From Planctomycetota bacterium (GTDB taxonomy: Bacteria; Planctomycetota; Phycisphaerae; UBA1845; PWPN01), in contig CP070790.1 in the NCBI GenBank assembly GCA_020346805.1, positions 137,881 through 143,142 of the forward strand: DNA of 5,262 nucleotides, in the 5' to 3' direction. The notes under the pieces were generated by a model. That model searched no databases, was not told the DNA's origin, and saw only the letters and a program-made list of their open reading frames with translations. Numbering within the stretch: position 1 is the first letter of the stretch; each line of letters starts with the position of its first letter. The position numbers and the translations under genes were made by a program. Positions 1 to 5,262 of the stretch are shown here, one piece after another.

Positions 1-216
1 CCCCTGTGCATAGCCATCAGCAAAGACGACGGCAAAACCTGGAGCAAGAGCCGCGTCATCGAAGGTAATCCAGACGGCTGGTACTGCTACACCTCAATGA
101 CCTTTGTAAAAGATCGGGTGATGCTGGCCTATTGTGCCGGCGATTCAAAAGTCGGACGACTCAATCGCTTGAAGGTCATCGCCATCCACCGCGATTGGCT
201 ATACCCGGATAAGTAA
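1..216 (+). CDS. C-terminal fragment of a sialidase-like (BNR/Asp-box) protein
   Basis: The frame is open from the first base and ends at TAA 214-216, giving the last 71 residues of a protein whose start lies outside the window. Fragment residues 7-14 read SKDDGKTW, an exact match to the Asp-box pattern S-x-D-x-G-x-T-W that marks the beta-propeller blades of sialidases and related proteins. The following stretch (GWYCYTSMTFVKDRVMLAYC, then the end RDWLYPDK) resembles the last blade and closing strand of sialidase-family proteins that are common in planctomycetes. Such proteins are usually exported glycan hydrolases, or glycan-binding proteins that have lost catalysis. The catalytic residues (Arg triad, Tyr/Glu pair) would lie upstream, so activity cannot be judged. 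The nearby sulfatase supports a glycan-degradation context. The Asp-box fold is well supported; the exact enzyme activity is not. Confidence 0.8.
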   Translation, partial: PLCIAISKDDGKTWSKSRVIEGNPDGWYCYTSMTFVKDRVMLAYCAGDSKVGRLNRLKVIAIHRDWLYPDK

Positions 217-462
217 AAACGGCAGCTTACCGATCAACCGATTATTTACTAATCTGTCGCTCTTCTCAGGAATCAAGTAAATCCCCCATATCAATTATAA
301 ATATAGCTCGGTCAATACATTAAAAGTCTGACAATAATTTACCCACAACCCATTTTTCGCCACTCATATCCCCCGCCGGAAAATCCACAACACAACACCT
401 ATGATTTAAAAACAAGCTGATAAGAAATGTAAAACATAAAGTTCTAATCGGCAGGCCAAAAA
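217..462. other. Intergenic gap, AT-rich and C-skewed
   Basis: I see no gene or RNA here. By hand count the + strand has 63 C and 29 G, a strong bias, with C-runs near 283-287 and 360-367. I found no clear terminator hairpin after the upstream stop and no convincing -35/-10 pair before the gene at 463, although a promoter for that gene would be expected here. Confidence 0.6.
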
Positions 463-915
463 ATGATTCAATCAACAGGTACTGAAATGGCACCGGACAA
501 AAACAAATTGCATGGTAACAAACAACATCCCGGCCAGATGACCACACTACAAAGAAATAGCCGCAGTCAAATCGAGTCTTTCGAAACCCAATCGCGCGGT
601 GTCGGTCCCATTCCCGCGGACATCCTCCAATTAGCCGTCGACCTTGCCCTGAAACGAATCCGGTTCATTACCCGGGAGATAGCCCTCAACTTCCATCAAA
701 CCGAGCCGATTAAACGACTCGCCTGGCAGCAACTTCACCACAGCGAAATTACCGTAACCAATGTCGCCACCATTCTGGAAACCTGGGCCCATCGCCAAAT
801 AGCAACCTTCGGCGACAATGCCCGACCTGACAGAAAAGCTCTAAACCAATGGGCCAACGAGATCGATAACACTCTGCAAAAAGCACTAAATGCACTTTCC
901 GATTCAACCGCGTAA
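463..915 (+). CDS. Hypothetical protein, 150 aa, unrecognised family
   Basis: I do not recognise this protein. The reading frame encodes 150 residues and ends at TAA 913-915. Residues 1-50 are polar and rich in Q, N, K and S, and look disordered. Residues 50-148 look mainly alpha-helical, with stretches such as LQLAVDLALKRIRFITREIA and an amphipathic C-terminal segment after ALNQWANEIDNTL. There is no signal peptide or membrane segment, so it is probably cytoplasmic. Codon choice in the second half favours C-ending codons, as in the sulfatase gene, which supports real coding. The start is uncertain. ATG 463 has only AGG (453-455) upstream; ATG 487 has AGGT (477-480) at a 6-base spacing and would give 142 residues; ATG 538 is a third option. 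It sits between a sialidase-like gene and a sulfatase and might be co-transcribed with the latter (97-base gap). A regulatory or chaperone role cannot be claimed from sequence. Confidence 0.6.
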   Translation: MIQSTGTEMAPDKNKLHGNKQHPGQMTTLQRNSRSQIESFETQSRGVGPIPADILQLAVDLALKRIRFITREIALNFHQTEPIKRLAWQQLHHSEITVTNVATILETWAHRQIATFGDNARPDRKALNQWANEIDNTLQKALNALSDSTA

Positions 916-982
916 ATACGCAAAGCTATTCCCTTTACACCACATCTTGATTCATACCACTCGTCGGGAGTAAACTTCGTCA

Positions 983-998
983 TCAGAATCGATTCTGA
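983..998. promoter_or_regulatory. Perfect 16-bp palindrome just upstream of the sulfatase RBS
   Basis: TCAGAATCGATTCTGA is identical to its own reverse complement over 16 bases. It ends at 998, and the Shine-Dalgarno sequence of the sulfatase gene begins at 1000. As DNA it could be an operator for a dimeric repressor that blocks transcription or elongation. As RNA it could fold into a 6-bp stem with a TCGA loop next to, but not covering, the ribosome binding site. Its function is inferred only from symmetry and position. Confidence 0.45.
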
Positions 999-999
999 C

Positions 1000-1004
1000 A
1001 GGAG
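1000..1004 (+). promoter_or_regulatory. Ribosome binding site of the sulfatase gene
   Basis: AGGAG lies 8 bases before ATG 1013 and abuts the palindrome at 983-998. It fixes the start of the sulfatase at 1013, and the resulting N-terminus is a credible signal peptide. Confidence 0.75.
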
Positions 1005-1012
1005 ATTCGCTC

Positions 1013-2455
1013 ATGCCCCTACAACTCACCTGGCAAGCAATCGTTCGGTTCATAATTGTCTTAATTGCCCCGCTGGTACTGCCCTACTCAACAACCGCCG
1101 ATCAGGCTGCCGGCAACCTGCCCAAACCAAACTTTATCATCATCCTCATCGACGACCTGGGCTGGGCCGATGTCGGATGTTACGGCAGCACATTTTATGA
1201 AACCCCCAACATTGATACCATGGCCGCTGAAGGCATGAAATTTACCGACGGTTACGCTGCCTGCCCGGTATGTTCGCCCACCCGGGCCGCCATCTTAACC
1301 GGCAAATATCCGGCCCGCCTCAAACTTACCGAATTTCTGTACGGACAACGTATTGAGAGATCTTCGCCAATCCTGCCTGCCAAATACAAGCAATATTTAG
1401 GGCGGGAGGAAGTAACCATCGCCGAAGTACTCAAGTCCGCCGGTTATGCGACCGCACATATCGGCAAATGGCACTTGGGCCGTGAGCAATTCTATCCCGA
1501 ACATCAGGGTTTCGATGTAAACATTGGCGGTACACATTACGGCTACACCCGCAGTTTCTTCTGGCCGGGATGGCGCGGATACGTATCCGTCGAAGGTCGG
1601 CATGAAGGCGAATACCTCCCTGAGCGCCTGTCTGAAGAGGCGGTCCGCTTCATCGAATCCAACAAAGATAAACCATTCTTCCTGCACCTCTCTCACTATC
1701 TGGTCCATATACCCATGGAAGCTAAAAAGGAAATGATCGCCAAGTACCAAACCAAGCTGAACTCCACCAAAGGCTGCCAGAATAATCCCATCTATGCCGC
1801 CATGATTGAAAGTATGGATCTAAGTGTAGGCCGGGTAATGGAGGCCTTAAAGCGTTTAGAAATCGATGATCGGACTGTGGTGTTTTTCACCTCCGACAAC
1901 GGCGGCCTGGCCTGGAAAGACAGGGCCAACACACCGGCCACCTGTAACGCCCCCTTGCGCGGTGGCAAGCAGCAATTGTACGAGGGCGGTATTCGCGTAC
2001 CCTGGATCGTAAAATGGTCCGGTGTTATCGAGGCCGGCAGCGCCTGTAATGTGCCGGTCATCAGCACCGACTATTTCCCCACCATCCTCGAAATCATAGG
2101 TATAAAAAATTCCAAAACCAACGGCCCCATCGACGGTGTAAGCAACCTACCTCTACTCAAACAGTCTGGCAAATTAAAACGCGACGCCATTTTCTGGCAC
2201 TATCCCCATTTCTGCCTGCAGGGTGTTCGCCCCGGGGGTATTATTCGACAAGGCGATTACAAACTCATCGAACGTTACGAAGACGGCACCCTGGAACTGT
2301 ACGACCTCAAACATGATATCAGCGAAACCAGAAATCTCGCCTTTGAGATGTCGGCCAGGACGCGACAACTCCGTCAACTCCTCCACCAATGGCGCGAATC
2401 GGTCAAGGCCAACATGCCCCTACCCAATCCCCACTACCATCAACCTGAGAAATAA
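1013..2455 (+). CDS. Secreted formylglycine-dependent sulfatase (family S1, arylsulfatase type)
   Basis: This complete 480-residue enzyme hydrolyses sulfate esters, most likely on a sulfated polysaccharide or glycan; the exact substrate cannot be read from sequence. Residues 1-29 form a signal peptide (hydrophobic core IIVLIAPLVLPY, likely cleavage after TTA29), so it should act in the periplasm or outside the cell. The calcium-binding acidic pair is D47-D48 (LIDDLGW). The sulfatase signature C-S-P-T-R is at 87-91, with Cys87 the residue converted to formylglycine. The second signature, GYATAHIGKWHLG, is at 144-156 (K152, H154). H232 (LVHIP), D295-N296 (TSDNGG) and K319 (LRGGKQ) complete the expected active site. 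The C-terminal LELYDL motif (427-432) is typical of the family, and the length is normal. The nucleophile is Cys, not Ser, so maturation needs an FGE or anSME enzyme encoded elsewhere. The upstream sialidase-like gene suggests a glycan-degradation locus. The sulfatase call is firm; the S1 subfamily is open. Confidence 0.96.
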   Translation: MPLQLTWQAIVRFIIVLIAPLVLPYSTTADQAAGNLPKPNFIIILIDDLGWADVGCYGSTFYETPNIDTMAAEGMKFTDGYAACPVCSPTRAAILTGKYPARLKLTEFLYGQRIERSSPILPAKYKQYLGREEVTIAEVLKSAGYATAHIGKWHLGREQFYPEHQGFDVNIGGTHYGYTRSFFWPGWRGYVSVEGRHEGEYLPERLSEEAVRFIESNKDKPFFLHLSHYLVHIPMEAKKEMIAKYQTKLNSTKGCQNNPIYAAMIESMDLSVGRVMEALKRLEIDDRTVVFFTSDNGGLAWKDRANTPATCNAPLRGGKQQLYEGGIRVPWIVKWSGVIEAGSACNVPVISTDYFPTILEIIGIKNSKTNGPIDGVSNLPLLKQSGKLKRDAIFWHYPHFCLQGVRPGGIIRQGDYKLIERYEDGTLELYDLKHDISETRNLAFEMSARTRQLRQLLHQWRESVKANMPLPNPHYHQPEK

Positions 2456-2595
2456 TCCAGCTTGCTTTTTCTATTAATCGAAACTTAGATACGCTACTGC
2501 AGCATTTTCTCCTTTTTTCTCCCCGTATTTTGCCGGTAAGGATGGCGAACTTTATTATACGACGCAATTTTCAAAAAATGGCGTGAGCACAAAAC

Positions 2596-2628
2596 AACAT
2601 AAACATCTGCATCACAATGATTTATGTT
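2596..2628. repeat. Inverted repeat, 8-bp arms
   Basis: AACATAAA (2596-2603) is the exact reverse complement of TTTATGTT (2621-2628), with a 17-base spacer. It could be a hairpin or a pair of half-sites. The AT-rich arms make chance occurrence fairly likely. Confidence 0.35.
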
Positions 2629-2654
2629 ATTTATGATCGACAAATACAATTATT

Positions 2655-2674
2655 CAATTATATCACGCGCGATA
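2655..2674. promoter_or_regulatory. Operator-like box, copy 1
   Basis: CAATTA (2655-2660) is followed at once by TATCACGCGCGATA (2661-2674). The 14-mer is one substitution away from the perfect palindrome TATCACGCGTGATA. A sister copy with the same CAATTA prefix starts at 2707, which suggests a repeated protein-binding site. The centres of the two palindromes are 54 bp apart, close to five helical turns. The binding protein is unknown. Confidence 0.5.
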
Positions 2675-2706
2675 TAAATATGCCTATTTTTCTGATTTTT
2701 TGATTG

Positions 2707-2728
2707 CAATTATCTATCATGCGTGATA
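2707..2728. promoter_or_regulatory. Operator-like box, copy 2
   Basis: CAATTA (2707-2712), then TC, then TATCATGCGTGATA (2715-2728). This 14-mer is also one substitution from TATCACGCGTGATA, but at a different position from copy 1. Its right end, GATAAT (2725-2730), could double as a -10 element, with TTGCAA (2704-2709) as a weak -35 at a short 15-base spacing. If that is right, the binding protein would be a repressor. The promoter reading is weak. Confidence 0.45.
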
Positions 2729-2736
2729 ATTTATTA

Positions 2737-2757
2737 TATACAGGAATAAGCTGTATA
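2737..2757. repeat. Inverted repeat TATACAG/CTGTATA
   Basis: TATACAG (2737-2743) and CTGTATA (2751-2757) are exact reverse complements around a 7-base spacer. They sit directly after the operator-like boxes. This could be a third regulatory site or a small hairpin near a transcript start. Confidence 0.4.
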
Positions 2758-2773
2758 CATATCTTGCGATTGT

Positions 2774-2782
2774 TTATGCACA
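2774..2782 (+). other. DnaA-box-like 9-mer
   Basis: TTATGCACA matches the classical DnaA box consensus TTATNCACA exactly. A weaker relative, TTATCTACA (one mismatch), is at 2883-2891. One exact match in about 5 kb on two strands can occur by chance, so this is listed only because it lies at a change in strand composition next to AT-rich DNA. Confidence 0.2.
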
Positions 2783-3135
2783 TAGTTAACGCCGGATGCG
2801 GAGGTTCTTTGGAAAGTTGAAGAGGTGATGGAATCAGATAAGAAATTCTTAAACCAAATTGGTCCGTTCTAAGAACACCACGTTATCTACAATAAATTAT
2901 TTTGTGCCGGTATTTAAAGCCGGGAAACATCGTCTTTTGGGAAACTCATTGACGGACCATTATACAATTCTTTGGGAGAAATAACTTCGAGAGAGGTGAG
3001 TTCTTTCGTTCACAACAATACACGCGATGATTTTTAAGCGTTACAATACTGAGAGACGAGGAAAAGTTTGAAGGTTAATTTTTACGATCAATCCCAAAGG
3101 TTGGTGTGAAGGTGTTTTGATATCAGGAATCCCGA

Positions 3136-3147
3136 TAAGCCGGCTTA
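3136..3147. repeat. 12-bp perfect palindrome in the leader
   Basis: TAAGCCGGCTTA is self-complementary over 12 bases, about 45 bases before the start codon at 3193, and overlaps a second small palindrome TTAGCTAA (3145-3152). It may be a regulatory site or part of a leader hairpin. Confidence 0.35.
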
Positions 3148-3178
3148 GCTAACAGTTGCGAAAAATCGAGCCGGTACC

Positions 3179-3185
3179 AAAGGAG
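3179..3185 (+). promoter_or_regulatory. Strong ribosome binding site for the modular protein
   Basis: AAAGGAG ends 7 bases before ATG 3193. This near-ideal Shine-Dalgarno sequence fixes the start of the large gene, and the encoded N-terminus is a good signal peptide. Confidence 0.85.
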
Positions 3186-3192
3186 AAAAACC

Positions 3193-5262
3193 ATGATAGG
3201 TTTCAAGAATAGTACTGTATTGTTTATGCTGGCGATGGCTCTGCTGTCCGCCGAGCCCGTTATGGCCGTGTTGAACAACGGCTTCGAGACGGATTATTTC
3301 TATACCGCCACGCGGTATGATGAGATTCAAATTTTCGACGAGAGTGTTAGGGTCGGTGATCCTGAAGTGGGCGTTCTTGGGTCACACGGTCGTCCTAGGT
3401 CGATTACATTTTCCGGCACAGGCACGGCGGACGCAAGGTTGTTCATGCTCGAGTACGATGATGACTACTGGAACGCCTTTATTAGGGAGCTCAATTCTGC
3501 CGGTGCTATAGTGAATACCGGCGATCTTCAGACTCTCGCGGGGCATGGCAATTATGATGGCATATTTGGCCAGACTATCCGTTTCAACCCGTTTGGCGAC
3601 AGTGGGGCGGGCTCGCTTATGGCTGCCTTGATCGAGAAGTGGGATGACATTGATGAACCTCTGACAATCTATGAGATTGATCTGGACCTGACCACCATAT
3701 TGAATACCTATACCGGCCCCATGGTGGGTAGAGTCGAAGCGAGCGTGGCCGTTGATCCGCTGACCGGTACCCTGTACGTGGTGGCCGGACGTAACAGCGC
3801 CGCCGATCCTATCGATACGACTGTCTGTGATGATGTGATTGCATTTGATACATCCGGCGGATCCACATCGACCTACACGACGGTGGTCGACGCCAGTGAT
3901 CCTGTTTATGGCTATACCGCTCCGGACAGCGTGATCTTCCGTTCGGCCTGTGCGGGTAACTCATATACACCGACAATCCTGGTCGTTCGGAACGATAAAG
4001 GCCCGGCCAGAGAGTACAGGGCTTCGGATGGTGTGTGGGTGCGAGACTATGAAGATATAAAAGATGAATCAGGCAACTTTAGAATGAATGCCGGCCATCA
4101 GGATATGATGAATCTCGACATCTATATTTCCACCTATGCCAGGAACCATTTCATCATCAATACTGATAATACTGTTGACAATTGGGCGTATGGCGACACG
4201 GGATGGAGTAGCTACCGTGATGCCGTCAGTCCAGGTTTTGGAAGTGCCCCGGTAATCGCCGAGGTTACCCCGGATCCCGACGAAGGCTATGCAAATGTTG
4301 AGTATACCGAGCAGTTGACTACCGCAGAGTGTTTTCCTTTGCCCACCTGGTCCGTGACGGCGAACACTACCGCCCCTGGCGTCCAGGTGGACGGCAATGG
4401 ACTGGTCAGCGGTTGGACACCGGCTCCCGGTGATTTGGGCAGCTCATTCGTTATCGAGATCCAGGCCAGCAATGCCAGTGGGTCGGACACGGAAACCTGG
4501 CAGGTTCAGGTTGAGGACTGGCCGCCGAGTATTGCCGAGGTTGCACCCGATCCGGACGACGTGGACGCCGGTTCGGAGTACACCGAGCAACTCACCCTGC
4601 AGCAGGGTTTCCACTCCGTAACCTGGTCCCTGATAACCTGGCCGACCGGCGCAGTGATTGATCCCAACACCGGTCTGGTCAGCGGCTGGACTCCCAGTGA
4701 TTCCGACGTCAACAACTCGTTCAACTTCGAGGCCCTGGCCAGCAATCCTTATGGCTCGGATACGGAAGCCTGGCAGGTTCAGGTTAACGCAGTAGCTCCC
4801 ACAATCGGTGATATTCCATGGAGTCCCCATTTAACACAGGTGAACACCGAGTATGTGGTGCAATTGAGCGCGACGGGGACCACACCGATAACCTGGTCGA
4901 AGGTACAGGGGCCGGCTGCAATGAAGATTGATGGCACGGGCCGGATCTCTGGCTGGACACCCGATCTTTGTGATGTCGGTAGCACAATACCGATTGAGAT
5001 TAAAGCCGGTAATCTTGCCATCGGAGGTGGTGAGGATACTGCGACATGGAATGTCATAGTGTGCTCGAACTTGAACAACGGCTTTAATCTGGATTATGTC
5101 TACGGGGCATCAAGGGATGGTAGAATCCCAATGTACGACGAGAACAATCGGGACAGCGATCCCTATATCGCCGATTTTGGAGGCACGGGTCAAACATACT
5201 TTGGTGAGGGGGGAGGTCGATTATCGTCGATTACCTTTACTGGAACGGGCGCAAACGACGCC
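3193..5262 (+). CDS. Large secreted modular protein with Ig-like (He_PIG-type) repeats, 3' end outside window
   Basis: The frame runs from ATG 3193 without a stop to the last base, giving 690 residues of an unfinished protein. Residues 1-25 are a signal peptide (K5, hydrophobic VLFMLAMALL, likely cleavage after VMA25). Residues 26 to about 350 form a beta-rich domain I cannot assign. Segments such as AVDPLTGTLYVVAG (185-198) followed by DDVIAFDTSG (213-222) look like blades of a beta-propeller, but this is only an impression. Residues 352-624 are three Ig-like repeats of about 91 residues, each with a (G)-x-[IV]-SGWTP motif and a TxxWxVxV closing strand, as in the He_PIG (putative Ig) family. 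From L627 the N-terminal domain starts again (LNNGF at both 27 and 627). The protein is probably extracellular or surface-bound. No catalytic motif is visible, and adhesion or matrix roles are only inferred. Any C-terminal anchor, dockerin or sorting signal would lie beyond the window. Confidence 0.88.
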   Translation, partial: MIGFKNSTVLFMLAMALLSAEPVMAVLNNGFETDYFYTATRYDEIQIFDESVRVGDPEVGVLGSHGRPRSITFSGTGTADARLFMLEYDDDYWNAFIRELNSAGAIVNTGDLQTLAGHGNYDGIFGQTIRFNPFGDSGAGSLMAALIEKWDDIDEPLTIYEIDLDLTTILNTYTGPMVGRVEASVAVDPLTGTLYVVAGRNSAADPIDTTVCDDVIAFDTSGGSTSTYTTVVDASDPVYGYTAPDSVIFRSACAGNSYTPTILVVRNDKGPAREYRASDGVWVRDYEDIKDESGNFRMNAGHQDMMNLDIYISTYARNHFIINTDNTVDNWAYGDTGWSSYRDAVSPGFGSAPVIAEVTPDPDEGYANVEYTEQLTTAECFPLPTWSVTANTTAPGVQVDGNGLVSGWTPAPGDLGSSFVIEIQASNASGSDTETWQVQVEDWPPSIAEVAPDPDDVDAGSEYTEQLTLQQGFHSVTWSLITWPTGAVIDPNTGLVSGWTPSDSDVNNSFNFEALASNPYGSDTEAWQVQVNAVAPTIGDIPWSPHLTQVNTEYVVQLSATGTTPITWSKVQGPAAMKIDGTGRISGWTPDLCDVGSTIPIEIKAGNLAIGGGEDTATWNVIVCSNLNNGFNLDYVYGASRDGRIPMYDENNRDSDPYIADFGGTGQTYFGEGGGRLSSITFTGTGANDA
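3271..3450 (+). repeat. N-terminal module, copy 1 (start of the long repeat)
   Basis: This segment encodes residues 27-86 of the modular protein (LNNGFETDYFY... to SITFSGTGTADA and just beyond). Residues 27-57 match residues 627-657 at 16 of 31 positions, and the first 14 bases (TTGAACAACGGCTT) are identical at 3271 and 5071. The module itself continues to about residue 350; only the part that can be compared with copy 2 inside the window is marked. Confidence 0.75.
4246..4518 (+). repeat. Ig-like repeat 1
   Basis: This encodes residues 352-442: APVIAEVTPDPDE at the start, SGWTP at 406-410, SGSDTETWQVQV at the end. It is very similar to repeat 2, including the shared PDPD and YTEQLT segments. 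It fits a beta-sandwich spacer or binding module of the He_PIG type. Confidence 0.75.
4522..4791 (+). repeat. Ig-like repeat 2
   Basis: This encodes residues 444-533, with SGWTP at 497-501 and DTEAWQVQV at the end. A 17-base stretch is identical in repeats 1 and 2 (4496-4512 and 4769-4785, offset 273 bases or 91 codons), which points to a fairly recent duplication of this module. Confidence 0.75.
4795..5064 (+). repeat. Ig-like repeat 3 (diverged)
   Basis: This encodes residues 535-624, with SGWTP at 586-590 and DTATWNVIV at 615-623. It has lost the PDPD segment of repeats 1 and 2 and carries Cys593 and Cys624. It is more diverged than the other two and immediately precedes the second copy of the N-terminal module. 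Confidence 0.7.
5071..5262 (+). repeat. N-terminal module, copy 2 (cut by window end)
   Basis: This encodes residues 627-690 and restarts the domain seen after the signal peptide, exactly 1800 bases after copy 1. Compared with copy 1 it has a 9-residue insertion before SSITFTGTGANDA. The window ends inside it. Confidence 0.75.

Larger units (their letters stand above)
2456..3192. other. Long non-coding region with AT-rich palindromes, then a G-rich leader
   Basis: There is no credible protein gene in these 737 bases on either strand. The left part (2456-2760) is very AT-rich (98 G/C of 305) and has inverted repeats at 2596-2628, 2661-2674, 2715-2728 and 2737-2757. The right part (2761-3192) is G-biased on the + strand (100 G, 72 C). 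It holds a CCGG/CCGG mini-stem (2907-2923), a long-range complementary pair TGGTCCGT 2860-2867 / ACGGACCA 2952-2959, and a 12-bp palindrome at 3136-3147. I found no clear intrinsic terminator after the sulfatase stop and no riboswitch class I recognise. It probably contains the promoter and a long 5' leader of the gene at 3193. Confidence 0.6.

Noticed and set aside
320..547. Minus-strand open frame of 75 codons
   Set aside because: It overlaps the start of the + strand gene at 463, has a random-looking Cys/Phe-rich composition, and has no clear ribosome binding site.
1397..1750. Minus-strand open frame of 117 codons, with smaller ones at 1252-1434, 1792-2067 and 2174-2389
   Set aside because: All are inside the sulfatase gene, whose active-site motifs prove the + strand frame.
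2456..2530. Intrinsic terminator after the sulfatase gene
   Set aside because: T-rich runs are present, but I found no GC-rich hairpin directly before them.
2949..2966. TTGACG followed by TATACA as a sigma-70 promoter
   Set aside because: The spacing is only 6 bases, far below the usual 16-18.
3027..3071. Short + strand frame (14 codons plus stop) in the leader as a possible leader peptide
   Set aside because: The purine-rich stretch upstream (2990-3000) is too far from the ATG to serve as its ribosome binding site, and the peptide shows no attenuator-like codon run.
3317..3511. + strand open frame of 64 codons starting MMRFKF
   Set aside because: It is an out-of-frame shadow of the modular protein gene, which has its own signal peptide and ribosome binding site at 3179-3195.
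4444..4830. Minus-strand open frame of 128 codons, and other minus-strand frames at 4287-4490, 4506-4745 and 4779-5078
   Set aside because: They lie opposite the Ig-like repeats of the strongly supported + strand gene. Their similarity to each other simply mirrors the repeats, and none has a convincing ribosome binding site.
4246..5064. Regular repeats as a CRISPR array or mobile-element repeats
   Set aside because: The repeats are about 270 bases long, in frame and code for Ig-like domains. There are no short direct repeats with unique spacers, and no transposase or tRNA gene in the window.

Overview
The window most resembles a piece of a heterotrophic, glycan-degrading bacterium of the Planctomycetota type, possibly Phycisphaerae. 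This is inferred from the gene content: the tail of an Asp-box (sialidase-like) protein, a secreted formylglycine sulfatase, and a large secreted protein built of Ig-like modules, with long AT-rich gaps between genes. No taxonomic marker gene is present, so this is a guess. All supported genes lie on the + strand.

Layout. Positions 1-216 are the C-terminal end of a BNR/Asp-box protein. Positions 217-462 are a C-rich, AT-rich gap. Positions 463-915 encode a small cytoplasmic-looking protein I do not recognise. A 97-base gap holds a perfect 16-bp palindrome directly before the ribosome binding site of a complete sulfatase gene (1013-2455). Next comes a 737-base region with no credible gene. Its left part is very AT-rich (98 G/C in the 305 bases 2456-2760) and carries several inverted repeats, including two near-identical operator-like boxes. 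Its right part is G-rich and could be a long leader. A strong Shine-Dalgarno sequence then introduces a reading frame from 3193 that stays open to the window end (690 codons, no stop). It has a signal peptide, an unclassified domain of about 325 residues, three tandem Ig-like (He_PIG-type) repeats, and the start of a second copy of the first domain exactly 600 codons downstream of the first.

How the genes may work together. The Asp-box protein and the sulfatase fit a sulfated-polysaccharide or glycoprotein degradation locus, in which the sulfatase removes sulfate esters so that glycosidases can act. The large modular protein is probably extracellular or surface-attached and may belong to a separate transcription unit, since it sits behind a long regulatory-looking gap. 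The most noteworthy signals are the paired boxes TATCACGCGCGATA and TATCATGCGTGATA, the 600-residue module period, and a change in strand composition (C-rich to G-rich) that is also visible in non-coding DNA.
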